64,000 nucleotides of DNA from Bettongia penicillata ogilbyi (taxonomy: Eukaryota > Chordata > Mammalia > Diprotodontia > Potoroidae): assembly GCA_023548195.1 (NCBI GenBank), contig JAJHZJ010000221.1:1054001-1118000 (forward strand), in the 5' to 3' direction. Position numbers and translations under genes: made by a program. The notes under the pieces are model-generated. The model worked only from the letters and a program-made list of their open reading frames with translations. It was not told where the DNA came from and ran no database searches. Of the stretch, positions 21,421 through 31,650 are shown in pieces. Every line of letters starts with the position of its first letter. Within the stretch, counting starts at the first letter, position 1.

Positions 21421-23397
21421 GACTGAAGTAATTACTGAAAATGAATCAATGACATCGTTAGTTTGAGAAAAAGCATTTTAGTCTATACTTCTTAGAAGAA
21501 GGTAACCTCAGGTAAAATTTGACATGGATGGAAAAGTAAAAGTTTTAATGGTAAATTTGATTTTATGATTGCTATTTAATCAGGAACTAGAACATGTATA
21601 GAAAGGCATGTAAGTCACTTAAGACTTGCCTCAAAACATATTCCTTAGCCAAAGTAAAATTATAATCACATTTGAAACCTGGTTATTGGAACTTGCCATT
21701 TTTTAGATGCTGTGGGACTATTAAGTGACTGTTCTTCTGAGTTTAACTCCAGGTATGAATAACAAGAAAGGCAGTCTGAGCCTCCAACCCATGATGCCAG
21801 TAAGCTGGTGAGATGCTGGTATGAATTGTAAACTGTGATCTCATGGGAAGGGTGGGAGAGTGGCTGTTCAGCCTGAGCTGAGGTAAGATTTTCCTGACTC
21901 AATTTCCCCACTGACACCTGGCAGACTTTAAGTCTGATGGAATGCAAGTGGACCATCTAATCCTGCCTGAAGTTGGGGAGATATTGTATCCCTGCAATGT
22001 CCCTACTCTTGGTGGCAATTTCCTGTAGTCAAAAGGTTTGTAGGCTTAATACCAGATCTATTAAATTATAGATTATTGGTAGAGGAACGTCTCAGGTTAA
22101 GTCTAAAATTAAGCTATTAGGCATAGGACTTTAGACCAGCAACAATAAGTTAGGGTCCTTTAATTCTTAGTAATACTGTGGAGACAATTAGGTCAAGAGC
22201 TTGTGAAGTTAGCAAAATAAATATTATTTGTGTCTCAGTAGGCTACTGTTAAAAAAAAAATTCTTTTGTGGTCCATATTGTAAATGCTTTAAAAAGAAGT
22301 ATCACCTGACCAAAAGTCTGAATTGTTTTATCTGTTATAAACTGTGTTAAAAATGAAAAATTAAATTAAAAAAATAAAAAGAACTAAACCTGACAATAAT
22401 CACTGAAGCACAGCTTCTGTCCTTGCCTGACCCTTGGGTACTCTGCAATCCCTTTCACTAGAAGTTTAAATAGCCATTCTGGGGCATGTTCTGTTATGTA
22501 ACAGATAAGCCAGTCTGTTCCACTCAGGTGCTTTCATGCTAGGGGAGAGCTGGTCATTCCCCAGAGGGTCCAGCCAAGACATTTATAGTATAGCCATTGG
22601 CCTCTGTCCCCTTCACATCTAAGGATAGAAAAAGTTGAGGAGGGAGGCTTCACATAGAAGATTCCCTGGTGAGGGAAGGGGGAATTCTGGGAAAGGCATC
22701 ATGGTGATGGAATATTGGTGGACAGTAATCTAGGGCTAAGCAAATTATGCTAAGGATACAGGGCACTGTAATACAGGGCCAGAGGAGGGCAAGCTACCAA
22801 AACGGTGGACCCCTGGAAAAAGAACTGTCAATGACCCAGGAAATTTTCTTCTTCTCTTCCCTTACCTAACCAAATCTTACCCATCCTTCAAGAAGACTTC
22901 CTTCTTCTCTGTAGTGCACACTGATCTCTTTCTCCTTTAAATTGCTTATTGTCTATGACATCAATTCTCAAAGTGTGGTCTATAGACCCATGGAGATCTC
23001 CAAGACCGTTTCACTGGGTTTGAAGGTAAAAACTATTTTCATAACAATACTAAGACATTATTTGTTTATCAAAATAGTCCTCCCTTTTCCAATTACATAT
23101 CTGTGTGGCCAGAGTTTCTTCATATACTTCCATCAAAACAACATAATTGTGACAGATTGAATGCAGAAGTAGATAGCAGAATCCAGTTGTCTTCTAACAA
23201 TGTCATTCTCCCTATTTTATTATTTTATTTTGTAAAATAGTTATTTTCATAAAAGTATTATTTGTGTTATTACTTAATTGATTCATATTATGTCAAAATA
23301 TAAAATTTTTTATCAGTTTTAATGTCTAATGTAGTAAATATCAACAGGTATGTAACTCAAATAAATAAAAACTATTTGGGATCCTCAATAAGAAAAA
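21421..23397 (+). other. Extra sequence carried in the HAL1 copy b insertion (candidate 3' transduction)
   Basis: About 2 kb lies between recognisable HAL1 and the downstream TSD. It holds anonymous single-copy-looking sequence, an A-rich stretch near 22345-22380, an L2-like piece at about 22840-22955 and a hAT fragment (22963-23388) that stops exactly where a short A tract begins. AATAAA motifs lie at about 23360-23368, some 25-35 bases before the A tract (23393-23399). The layout fits a HAL1 transcript that read through its own terminator and was polyadenylated in flanking DNA. The alternative is several later insertions. Confidence 0.6.
22963..23388 (+). mobile_element. hAT-derived element, 3' end cut off
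   Basis: Starts 'aattctcaaagtgtggtctatagaccc' and ends 'actatttgggatcctcaataa'. These are the two ends of a common mammalian hAT repeat, but the final 'aagtttgagaacc' terminus is missing. The end is replaced by a short A tract and the TSD. Confidence 0.65.
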
Positions 23398-23411
23398 AAG
23401 AAGTTGTATCT
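23398..23411. repeat. TSD, right, of HAL1 copy b insertion
   Basis: Exact 14-bp match to 18730-18743. Confidence 0.85.
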
Positions 23412-23886
23412 CCCTGAAAAACAGTTTTGTTGGAGAGTCCCAAAGAGGGCACTTTCAGATCTTCTGGAAAGTTACTGATACTTGAAGGCAGTGTCTTCAC
23501 TGTGTGACCAGTGATATTTGTAGAAGTTCTCCACAAAGTACTTTGGAGTGGGGAAGTCTCAAAGCACCTTTCCATCTGCTATAGATAAAAACTGAAACTG
23601 ACTATCACTGGGCACTTCTTGTCAAACCTGTACATATGAGCCTTTGCAATTTTGTGCTGTCACCTGTGAATTGTGTTTTTTGCTCCGTGAAGCAAAGAAC
23701 TGGGTTGTTCGGTCAGCACTCACAGAATTTTCCTTCTGGATCCTGCCTTAGATCTTGTATACTATTAAAGCACCCAGAAATGATACCTTCTGGAATCTAT
23801 TCTCTTGATTCAGCTGCATGATATGTCCAAAGTTGCAGTACTCCATGGAAAGAATAGGTTAGGATCATAAATCCATCTGACTGTAT
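23412..23886 (-). pseudogene. ELP2: ELP2 retrocopy, middle WD40 part
   Basis: Minus-strand fragments match human ELP2: 'GFMILTYSFHGVLQLW' (about 23830-23875), 'DPEGKF' (about 23730), 'RTTQFFASRS' (about 23690-23715) and 'KVPSLGLSNKTVFQGDTTS' (23400-23465). In-frame stops (for example directly before 'IPEGIISG') and frameshifts are present. The reading continues through the HAL1 insertion point into 'AGEEKRF' at 18700-18720. Confidence 0.9.
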
Positions 23887-24535
23887 TAGCAAGCACTCTA
23901 GCACTCCTAGGATGGCCTGCTAGCACAGGTTCTTTGATCTGCTTTATAAAGGAAAGATAGCTTTAAAGGGGTTAACAATCCTTCTTTAATGAAATATATA
24001 TGTAATTCACTAGTTCAGGGGAAAGGTGAATACCTTGAACGTGGTGAAAATGCAGAGAAAATACTAGCAGAGAAATTAGCATAAAGATCAACAAACAGGG
24101 CTCCAAATGTCTGAACAAAGTAATACAACCACCAGATGGGGGAGCCCCAACAACATCTGAGTATTGGGTGTGGGGGTGGGCTTTTAACCAACAACTACTC
24201 AGTCCCATCCAGAAGAACCGAAAGGTTCTTCTCATAAGCAAAACCTCCAAAGCAAAACACCAACCTCTCAATATATATACACTTTCAGAGCCAGAAGGCA
24301 TCACAATCCTCATGACTCAATGCCTAATTACTGTAGTACTGACACATGTGAAAACCTTCCTATATAGCAAGCCCCCCCTAAGCAAGCTTGTCTCCAATGG
24401 GCTCTATGTGACTCATGATGTATCACAGTTGGACTGGAGTTTAAAGCAACAAGACATCCACGATTGAACACATGTGGTCACATAGGCCTATTGATGGATG
24501 GGGAAGATCTTCATATTCCATTAATATTACGCTGA
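23887..24535. mobile_element. Unidentified insertion in the ELP2 retrocopy
   Basis: ELP2 homology stops at about 24540 ('CQF') and resumes at about 23886 ('EDGFMIL'), so roughly 650 bp is foreign. It has no poly(A) tail or obvious TSD. TATA-like sequence ('tatatatattgag' and 'tttataaagcag' on the minus strand) and the lack of coding sequence would suit a solo LTR, but I could not define TG...CA ends, so this stays open. Confidence 0.5.
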
Positions 24536-24539
24536 GCTA

Positions 24540-24816
24540 AATTGGCTTCATAAAACTCCAGTGTTCCCATTCATTTCAGCTTCTTGGACCTACTATAGTC
24601 CTACTCCTGACTCTTCATCAAGAGCGCATCAAAATCATGGTTTTATCCAATGAGGCACACTACAAGTTCATTGACTGTAGAATAACATCTTTGTAAAATG
24701 AAAGTTGCCAATGAACAGCATTTACCCACTTTTTATGACCAGTTAATACTGTCTCCAGGGAAATGACATATGTTGCCTCAACACTTTCATTTTTCAGAAT
24801 AAACATATTTTCTTTC

Positions 24817-24825
<9 letters not shown>
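24540..24825 (-). pseudogene. ELP2: ELP2 retrocopy, WD40 segment
   Basis: The minus strand reads '[18 protein letters not shown]', '[19 protein letters not shown]', '[12 protein letters not shown]', 'ASLDKTMIL' and 'DEESGVGL', then 'NGNTGVL'. This aligns with ELP2 'LKENTFTIENES', '[19 protein letters not shown]' and '[21 protein letters not shown]'. Stops and a frameshift are present. At its 5' side the homology runs straight into the CT/TA/CA microsatellite. Confidence 0.9.
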
Positions 24826-24907
<82 letters not shown>

Positions 24908-24909
24908 TA
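24817..24909. repeat. Compound (CT)n-(TA)n-(CA)n microsatellite
   Basis: About 40 bp of CT, 30 bp of TA and 15 bp of CA in succession, inside the ELP2 retrocopy. Confidence 0.95.
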
Positions 24910-24914
24910 TATCT

Positions 24915-24964
24915 CAACATCCTTAGAAATTCAAGAAATTGATCTTGAATTTCTAAGGATGTTG
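24915..24964. repeat. Perfect inverted repeat, 22-bp arms, 6-nt loop
   Basis: Arms 24915-24936 and 24943-24964 are exact reverse complements; the loop is 'aattga'. The right arm on the minus strand ('TSLEIQD' codons) matches ELP2 'STSLETQD', so one arm is original retrocopy sequence and the other is an inverted duplicate. Confidence 0.9.
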
Positions 24965-25010
24965 GTTTTTACCTACAACTTCCATAACATTATCAAGATG
25001 AAGATATACA
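24944..25010 (-). pseudogene. ELP2: ELP2 retrocopy, 5'-most recognisable piece
   Basis: The minus strand reads 'WKL*VK', then after a one-base insertion 'PTSLEIQD', against ELP2 'IWKLYIKSTSLETQD'. Any ELP2 sequence further up (25010-25330) is too decayed for me to assert. Confidence 0.65.
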
Positions 25011-25411
25011 ATGGTTTAAGGGACCCCTATGAAGAAGTACTAGATAATATGTGAAGCTAGAGGAAGGAAAGAGCTCTAATTATGAGGACAAGGGATGGCT
25101 TCATGGACTGGCTGTTTCCCAACCAAGACTGGAAGGACAGGTCATATTTAGAAAAGTAGAACTGGGGTATTTGAGATAACCCTGATCCTTAGGGTTAGCA
25201 TCACAGGTATTCTCCATGCAGTTGTCTGATTTTTGCAGCCAGAGAAAATTGTCCTAGATTTAGAAGGTGTCTTTTCCTTCCTGTGTGACAATAAGTCAGA
25301 TGCTAGAGTCTTAGCTTGCCCCAAGAAGCACTGACTGGTGCAACATGATTTTGGTTTAACACACTTTGACTTGGGTTTATTAACAAGGAGTTTGATGTTT
25401 CTGGTCTGTTC
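25011..25411. other. Anonymous, possibly further decayed ELP2 sequence
   Basis: Weak minus-strand similarity to upstream ELP2 WD repeats could be imagined, but no block is convincing. No other feature was seen. Confidence 0.3.
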
Positions 25412-25603
25412 TCATGTGGTTGAGAAGAGCCCCAAGCCACTGTCAACAGATGAATCCCTGTGAACATCCATTGCCTGTTTGTGGAAATAATCTTTCATCA
25501 TGGAACTTAATTCGTTTCTTTGTGGTGCTCTCCTTCTCATGATGCAATGAGATGCTTTGAGACAGAGTGCTGAACCCTTATTACTGTAAACTTGGTCGGA
25601 CAT
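25412..25603 (-). other. Unrecognised 63-codon open frame
   Basis: The frame begins MSDQVYSNKGS, is rich in charged residues and ends in 'HRDSSVDSGLGLFSTT'. The serine/aspartate-rich end looks more protein-like than most chance frames here, but I do not recognise a family, and no splice or promoter signal supports it. It could be a fragment of another retrocopy. Confidence 0.15.
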
Positions 25604-25885
25604 GGCTAAGTAATAATATTATAGCTCTTGGCAGCTCAACACACAAAATGGTTTTGCATTGTTATTAATGTGCCTTGAAGGATTCTTTTTGTAAAACTGT
25701 TATGTTCTCTTCTTCCTAGACAGAACCAAAGCACTATATAAGAGTTCCCTTGGGAAACTTAAATTGATACAAGATGAGTTTATGTGTTTTGTATTATTCA
25801 CTTTGAAGTGGTAACTAAGGTTTTATCTTTCCTGAAACACAGAGACATTTCAAATGTGCTCATTGAGTGTTAGCTCTTTTGGGGT

Positions 25886-25944
25886 TATTTAGTATTAATA
25901 TAGAGGCTATATTAAGTATATTTAGTATTAATATAGAGGCTATA
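25886..25944. repeat. 26-bp direct duplication
   Basis: 'tatttagtattaatatagag...' is repeated exactly at 25886-25911 and 25919-25944 with a 7-bp spacer, immediately before a SINE. Confidence 0.9.
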
Positions 25945-25947
25945 GAC

Positions 25948-26065
25948 AGCATGGTGTAGTGGACAGAAAGCCAGCCTCAGAGTCAGGAAGACACAAGTTC
26001 AGTTCCTATCTTAGACACATACTATATGACCATGAGCTAGTTACTTAAACTCTCAGTTCCCCAAT
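25948..26065 (+). repeat. SINE head
   Basis: 'gcatggtgtagtggacagaaagcc', 'tcagagtcaggaagacacaagttc' and 'gagctagttacttaaactctcag'. Confidence 0.75.
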
Positions 26066-26089
26066 ACTGGTCCAGAAAAATGAGCATGA

Positions 26090-26255
26090 GTTTTGAATCA
26101 GAAGATTTGAATGCAAATCATGTCTCTAAAGCTAATTTCCTGGTGATCATAGGAAAAATACTTCACTTCAATGAGCTTCAGTTTCCTTATCTCTCAAGTT
26201 ACCTCATTGTATTAGATGACCTCTGAGGTCCCTTATAATTCAACATTTATTTTTC
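26090..26255 (+). repeat. MIR/MON1-like SINE, degraded
   Basis: 'gttttgaatcagaagatttgaatgcaaatc', 'gcttcagtttccttatctctc' and the tail 'gacctctgaggtcccttataattc'. Confidence 0.7.
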
Positions 26256-26419
26256 TATGGCACCAAGCTAGAGATGAGTTTTGGGTTTTCCTCAGTGGAG
26301 GGAATTTCTGTATTAGAAATTTCTTATACCCACGAAATCACATAACCTGCCTAAAAATAAGATTATAATTACAATAATTTATGAGGGAACTTATGGTTTA
26401 AACAAACATGCTCATAGAG

Positions 26420-26530
26420 AAGCAGTATGGCTAGATTTGAGGTCAGGAATATTTGAGTTCAAATTCTGATTTTTATTATTGCTGCTTACGGGCAAGTAAT
26501 TTAACTTTTTAGGGCCTATTTCTTCCTTGA
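26420..26530 (+). repeat. SINE fragment
   Basis: 'aagcagtatggctagatttgaggtcagg', 'gagttcaaattctgat' and 'cgggcaagtaatttaactttttagggcc'. Confidence 0.65.
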
Positions 26531-26854
26531 ATGTTTTCAGAGAGGATGAAATTGACTCCACTTCTGCCTTCCTCTCAAGGTAACCTATTCCATTTTTAGA
26601 CAATTGTAAGCAATTCCCCCCTTTCTTTCTTTCTCTTTGTGTCTCCCACCCATTGCTGCCAGTTTTGCTCTCTGAAGATAAGTATTATCTGATGATAAGT
26701 AATATTTTCCACATGGTGCTTCCCAAGTATTTGAAGATAGCTGTTATGTCCCCCTTACTCTTCTCCTATTTGGGTCAAATACCCAGCAACATATAAATAC
26801 CATACATAAAGTATGGATTTGCTTTATTCTATTGCATAGAATGCCCATGATGAT

Positions 26855-27010
26855 AGAATAAGTTCACAAGCTTTTCTTAAGTACTTAGCTTGTGCCAAAT
26901 ACTGTGCTAAGTGCTAGGGATACAAAGGGAAAAGGCCTCTGACCTCAAGGAGCTCACATTATAATGGGAGGAGAAAACATGCAAAAGATTATACAAATTC
27001 AAGATATATG
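26855..27010 (+). repeat. Family A repeat, 5' part
   Basis: 'acttagcttgtgccaaatactgtgctaagtgctagggatacaaag' and 'tcaaggagctcacattataatggg'. Confidence 0.75.
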
Positions 27011-27169
27011 CAGTATATTGTGTGTTTTCTTTGAACATCACAAACATTTAAAGATTACTCTCATTTCAGGAAAGGTCTCTTGTAAGTAAAATAGTAAGTA
27101 AAATTAATAATACAGTTACTTCATTAGAAAGCGCATATGACATTTGACATCCATAGCAATCCTCCCACC

Positions 27170-27892
27170 TTTATTTAAAAAAAAATTAACAGAAATTCTA
27201 CTTTCCACCCCACTGGAAAATAAAATTTAAAAAATTAGATTTCTTGTAACAAATATTTATAGCTAAGCAAAACAAATTCCCTCAATGACTATATTCAAAA
27301 ATATATGTATGTGTCTCATTTCACAACCTAAATCCATTCTTTACTGAAAGAGTGTGTTGGGTGAACTATGGGAGGTTCATGCTTTTCATATGTACCACCC
27401 AATCAAAATCATGGTATTTACCATATCACACCTATCAGATTGGCTTACCTGAAAAAACAGGAAAATTATAAATACTGGAGAAGATGTGGGAAAATTGAAA
27501 CACTAACTCATTGTTGGTGGAGTTATGAACTGATCCAACCATTCTGGAGAGCAATTTGGAACTATGCCCAAAGGGTAACAATCTGTATATCCTTTGACCC
27601 AGTAATACCACTTTTAGAGCTATACCCCAAAGAGATCATAAAAATGGAAAAAGGACCCACATGTACAAAAATATTTATAGCAGTTCTTTTTGTGGTGGCC
27701 AAGAACTGGAAATTGAGGGGATGCTCATCAACTGGGGAATGACTGAACAAGTTGTGTAATGGAATACTAATGTGCTATAAAAATGATGATCATGTGGACT
27801 TCGGAAAAACCTGGAAAGACTTATACGAACTGATGCTGAGTGAATTGAGCAGAACCAGGAGAACATTGTCCACAGTATCAGTCACATTGTTC
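27170..27892. mobile_element. L1 fragment, probably with a 5' inversion
   Basis: 27170-27360 is minus-oriented L1-associated 3' sequence ('gctaagcaaaacaaattccc', shared with 39700). From about 27410 the orientation switches to plus ORF2 C-terminal sequence. A 124-codon frame (27368-27742) contains 'ITPIRLAYLKKQENYKYW', 'IPLLELYPKEIIKMEKGP' and 'FIAVLFVVAKNWKLRGC', the L1 ORF2 tail. It breaks off at about 27892, before the usual 3'UTR. Such head-to-head layouts result from twin priming. Confidence 0.65.
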
Positions 27893-28659
27893 ATGAACCT
27901 CAAGTGGAGAAAGGTAGGAGAAGAACCTTCAAGTGGAAATGGGGAGCAAGAAGTATTCCAACTCCCCCCTGTCTCAGTTAGTGAGCTGAGGAGAATGAAT
28001 GAAGGTACAGCAAGTACTGGAAAGGGTGGTCAGGGAGGCTGTATCATAAGTAGAGAGTTGGGTTTCAGTGATTTCTAGAAGATGGAAGGAATGGGAAAGG
28101 AAAAGATTTAAGATGGAAGTAAATGTGTTGCCTAAGAATAGACTTTCCAGAAGGCACAGTGGAAGTACTGGGGGAAGCTTGGTTGAAACTTTGGGATGGG
28201 AGAGTTGAGGGGGATGAGAATGAGGAGTTGTGTAGTGGGGGATGGAGTTTGAGTGATGATCCAGAGGAGCTCAGAACCACTGGGGTATGAAGGGTGTAAT
28301 GAGGTGGGAGAAAATTCCTCAAAGAGCAGAGTACATCATTCCTCTTCTCAATCGAGGTTGGAGACTGGGGCTAGAGGCAAGTACAATATGAGATGGAAGG
28401 TATGTGGTCAAATGGTCAGAGGCTCAGCCTGACTACTCTTCTTCCCTCCAAAGACTGGAAATTAGACAGCTGGAGATGAAAGTAAACTTGCACAGCAGGA
28501 AAAAGAATTTCCATTCCCCATCAATATTCTTTTCTTCCTTCCCTCAAAGGACAGGTGTAATATGCTCTTCTTTTTTGCACTATAGCTTCTACACATGCCA
28601 AGTGGGAGATTGATATGGCAGCAGCAGGTTAAAGTTGTCTAGCATTGGCACAGATGGAG

Positions 28660-28663
<4 letters not shown>
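27893..28663. other. Anonymous purine-rich sequence
   Basis: No gene or named repeat recognised. Frames on both strands are short and low in complexity. Confidence 0.45.

Positions 28664-28735
<72 letters not shown>
28664..28735. repeat. (TA)n microsatellite
   Basis: About 72 bp of uninterrupted TA, abutting the L1 fragment that follows. Confidence 0.98.
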
Positions 28736-28736
<1 letters not shown>

Positions 28737-28819
28737 TATACATTGGTATTGATATGCATAGTACAAATCATTCTTCTGATTTACTCACTTCACTTTGCAT
28801 CATGTCTTTTTGAAATAAT

Positions 28820-28833
28820 TTATTTCTTCATTT
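28820..28833. repeat. TSD, left, of HAL1 copy c
   Basis: The 14-bp 'ttatttcttcattt' is repeated exactly at 31637-31650. Confidence 0.85.
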
Positions 28834-31636
28834 TTTTAGTTTTAATTTTTTTATTTGTTTTCAACATTCATTTCCACAAAATTTTGAGTACCAAATTTTC
28901 TCCCAGTCTCTCCCCTTCCCCTGTCTCAAAATTCTGAGCATTCTAATTACCCCTATCACCAATCAGCCCTCCCTTCTAACATCCCTCCTTTCCCTTATCC
29001 CCATTTTCTCTTTTATCCCATAGGGCAAGATAAATTTCTATATCCCATTACCTGTATTTCTTATTTCCCAGTTGTATGCAACAACAATACTCAACAGTTG
29101 TTCCTAAAACTTTGAGTTCCAACTTCTCTTCCTTCCTCCCTCCCCACCCATCCCCATTGGGAAGGCAAGCAATTCAATATAGGCCATATATGTGTAGTTT
29201 TGCAAATAACTTCTATAACTATATTTCCCTCCATCCTATCCTGCCCCCCATTTCTTCCATTCTCTCTTTTGACCTTGTCCCTCCCCAAGAGTGTTGACTT
29301 CTAATTGCTCCCTCCTCTCATTGCCCTCCCTTCCATCATCCCCCCACCTTGCTTATCCCCTTCTCCCCCACTTTCCTATATTGTAAGATAGGTTTTCATA
29401 CCTAAATGAGTGTACATTTTATTCCTTCCTTTAGTTGGATGTGATGAGAGTAAGCTTCATGTTTTTTCTCTCACCTCCCCTCTTTTTCCCTCCACTGAAA
29501 AGTCTTTTACTTGCCTCTTTTATGAAAGATAAATTGCCCCATTCCTCCCTTTCTCCTCCAAATATATTCCTCTTTCACCCCTTAATTTCTTTTTTTTATA
29601 GACATGATCCCATCCTATTCAACTCACCCTGTACTCTCTGTCTGTGTGTGTGTGTGTATGAAATCCCACGAACTACCCAGCTACTGAAAAAAGTTTAAAC
29701 AGTTACAAATATTGTCTTTCCATGTAGAAATGTAAACAGTTGAATTTTAGTAAGTCCCTTATTATTTCTCTTTCCTGTTTACCTTTCCATGCTTCTCTTC
29801 ATTCTTGTGTTTGAAAGTCAAAATTTTTTTTCAGCTCCAGTCTTTTCCTCAAGAATGCTTCAAAGTCCTCTATTTCATTGAAAGACCATTTTTCCCCTGA
29901 AGTATTATACTCAGTTTTGCTGGGTAGGTGATTCTTGGTTTGAGTCCTAGTTCCTTTGACTTCTGGAATATCACACTCCATGCTTTTCAATCCCTTAATG
30001 CAGAAGCTGTTATATCTTGTGTTATCCTGATTGTATTTCCACAATACTGGAATTGTTTCTTTCTAGCTTCTTGCAATATTTTCTCCTTGACCTGGGAACT
30101 CTGGAATTTGGCCACAATGTTCCTAGGAGTTTCTCTTTTTGGGTCTCTTTCAGGAGGTGGTCACTGGATTCTTTCAATGTTTATTTTGTCCTCTGGTTCT
30201 AGAATATCAGGGCAATTTTCCTTGATAATTTCATGAAAGATGATGTCTAGGCTCTTTTTTTGATCATGGCTTTCAGATAGTCCCATAATTTTTAAATTGT
30301 CTTTCCTGGATCTATTTTCCAGGTCAGTTGTTTTTCTAATGAGATATTTCACATTATCTTCCTTTTTTTTCATTCTTTTGGTTTTGTTTTGTGATTTCTT
30401 GATTTCTCGTAAAGTCATTAGCCTCCATCTGTTCCATTCTAATTTTGAAAGAACTATTTTCTTCAGTGAGCTTTTGAGCCTCCTTTTTCATTTGGCTAAT
30501 TCTGCTTTTGAAAGCATTCTTCTCCTCATTGGCTTTTTGAACCTCTTTTGCCAATTGAGTTAGCCTATTTTTCAAGGTGTTATTTTCTTCAGCATTTTTT
30601 TGGGTCTCCTTTACCAGGTATTGACCTGTTTTTCATGCTTTTCTTGCATCTCTCTCATTTCTCTTCCCAATTTTTCCTCCACCTCTCTTACTTGATTTTG
30701 AAAATCCTTTTTGAGCTCTTTCATGGCCTGAGCCCATTGAATATTTATTTTGAATGTTTGGGATACAGAAGCCTTGACTTTTATGTCTTTCCCTGATGGT
30801 AAGCATTGTTCTTCCTCATCCCAAAGGATAGAAGGTATCTGTTCAGCAAGAAAGTAACCTTCTATAATCTTTTTCCCATTTTTGGGCATTTTCCCAACCA
30901 GTTATTTGACTTTGGGGTCCTTTGTCAAGAGTAGGGTGTACTCTGGGGTTCTGTAAGGCCTCAGTTCCTCCAAAGTGGCACAATCAACCGTGTACTCTCA
31001 TCTGGGAGCAAGCAGAGATTTTTGTGCCCAGAATCTTAGTAGAGTTTCCTCCTCACAACCACCTTGCCTTCAGTTTTGCCAAGCCAGCACTTGGGGCTGA
31101 GATTCAGATAAGCTGCAGGGGCAGGGCCGCCATTCAGTGTGAGATAAAGATCAGCTGCTGCAGGGCCTCTACACAGGGCTGAGGTAAGAACTGCAGGACC
31201 TGCTGTGGGAACTGCTGCCACCTGTCAGATGTGGCCTCTGGGGGGGCCACTGCCTGAGGCCTGAGGTATGGAAAGCCCTTCTCCCTTCTCAGCCCACTGA
31301 AAAACCCTGTCACTGACCTTTGGTGCCTGTGGGTTGAGGGATCTGTCAACTGCTGCTACTGAGACTGGCGATTCCGCCCCCAAGGCTTGCTTTCCTCCTT
31401 CTCCCAGAGCTGCAGGGCAGCAAAGGCTGGGCTGGACTGCTCAGCATCCTGTGCAACAGACATTTCCTGTTGGCCTTTCAGGTCACCCTGGGTTGGAAAT
31501 CTCCACTCTGTTGTTCTCCACTTCTGCTGCTCTAGAATTTGTTGAGAGTCTTTCTTCACAAGTATTTTGTGGGCTGTGCAGGAAGAGCTAGTTATATGTA
31601 CGTCTTTCTACTCCACCATCTTGGCTCTGCCCCCCC
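28834..31636 (-). mobile_element. HAL1 copy c (ORF1 only)
   Basis: A 2.8-kb minus-strand element. The 5' end, at the high coordinate, reads 'gggggggcagagccaagatgg' on the minus strand, followed by the 5'UTR, ORF1 (30889 to 29799), and a 3' region of about 960 bp ending with an A-rich tail (T-rich at 28834-28860). No ORF2 homology. Exact 14-bp TSDs bound it, within an older L1 tail. Confidence 0.9.
29799..30889 (-). pseudogene. HAL1/L1 ORF1 (copy c), several frameshifts
   Basis: The start is the ATG at 30889 (MPKNGKKI), and the conserved end 'KKNFDFQTQE' stops at 29799. The coiled coil is readable as 'FQNQVREVEEKLGREM' (30720-30660) and 'NRLTQLAKEVQKANEEK' (30575-30500). The RRM core 'ENRSRKDNLKIMGLSE' lies at 30330-30270, and the C-terminal part 'NHLPSKTEY...KWSFNEIEDF' at 29940-29850. 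A one-base loss at about 30617 and at least two further shifts (about 30420 and 30150-30040) break it. RNA-binding protein of the retrotransposon particle in intact form; not functional here. Confidence 0.85.
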
Positions 31637-31650
31637 TTATTTCTTCATTT
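31637..31650. repeat. TSD, right, of HAL1 copy c
   Basis: Exact repeat of 28820-28833. Confidence 0.85.

Noticed and set aside
17819..24825. A functional ELP2 gene on the minus strand with introns at the large gaps
   Set aside because: The gaps are a TXNL1 retrocopy, a HAL1-led insertion and an unidentified insert. Two have TSDs, and coding blocks join directly across them. In-frame stops are also present.
25011..25330. Extension of the ELP2 retrocopy to its N-terminus
   Set aside because: The similarities I could force required many gaps and were not better than chance by eye.
28635..28937. A hydrophobic Tyr/Ile-repeat membrane protein
   Set aside because: It is a translation of the (TA)n microsatellite plus L1 tail.
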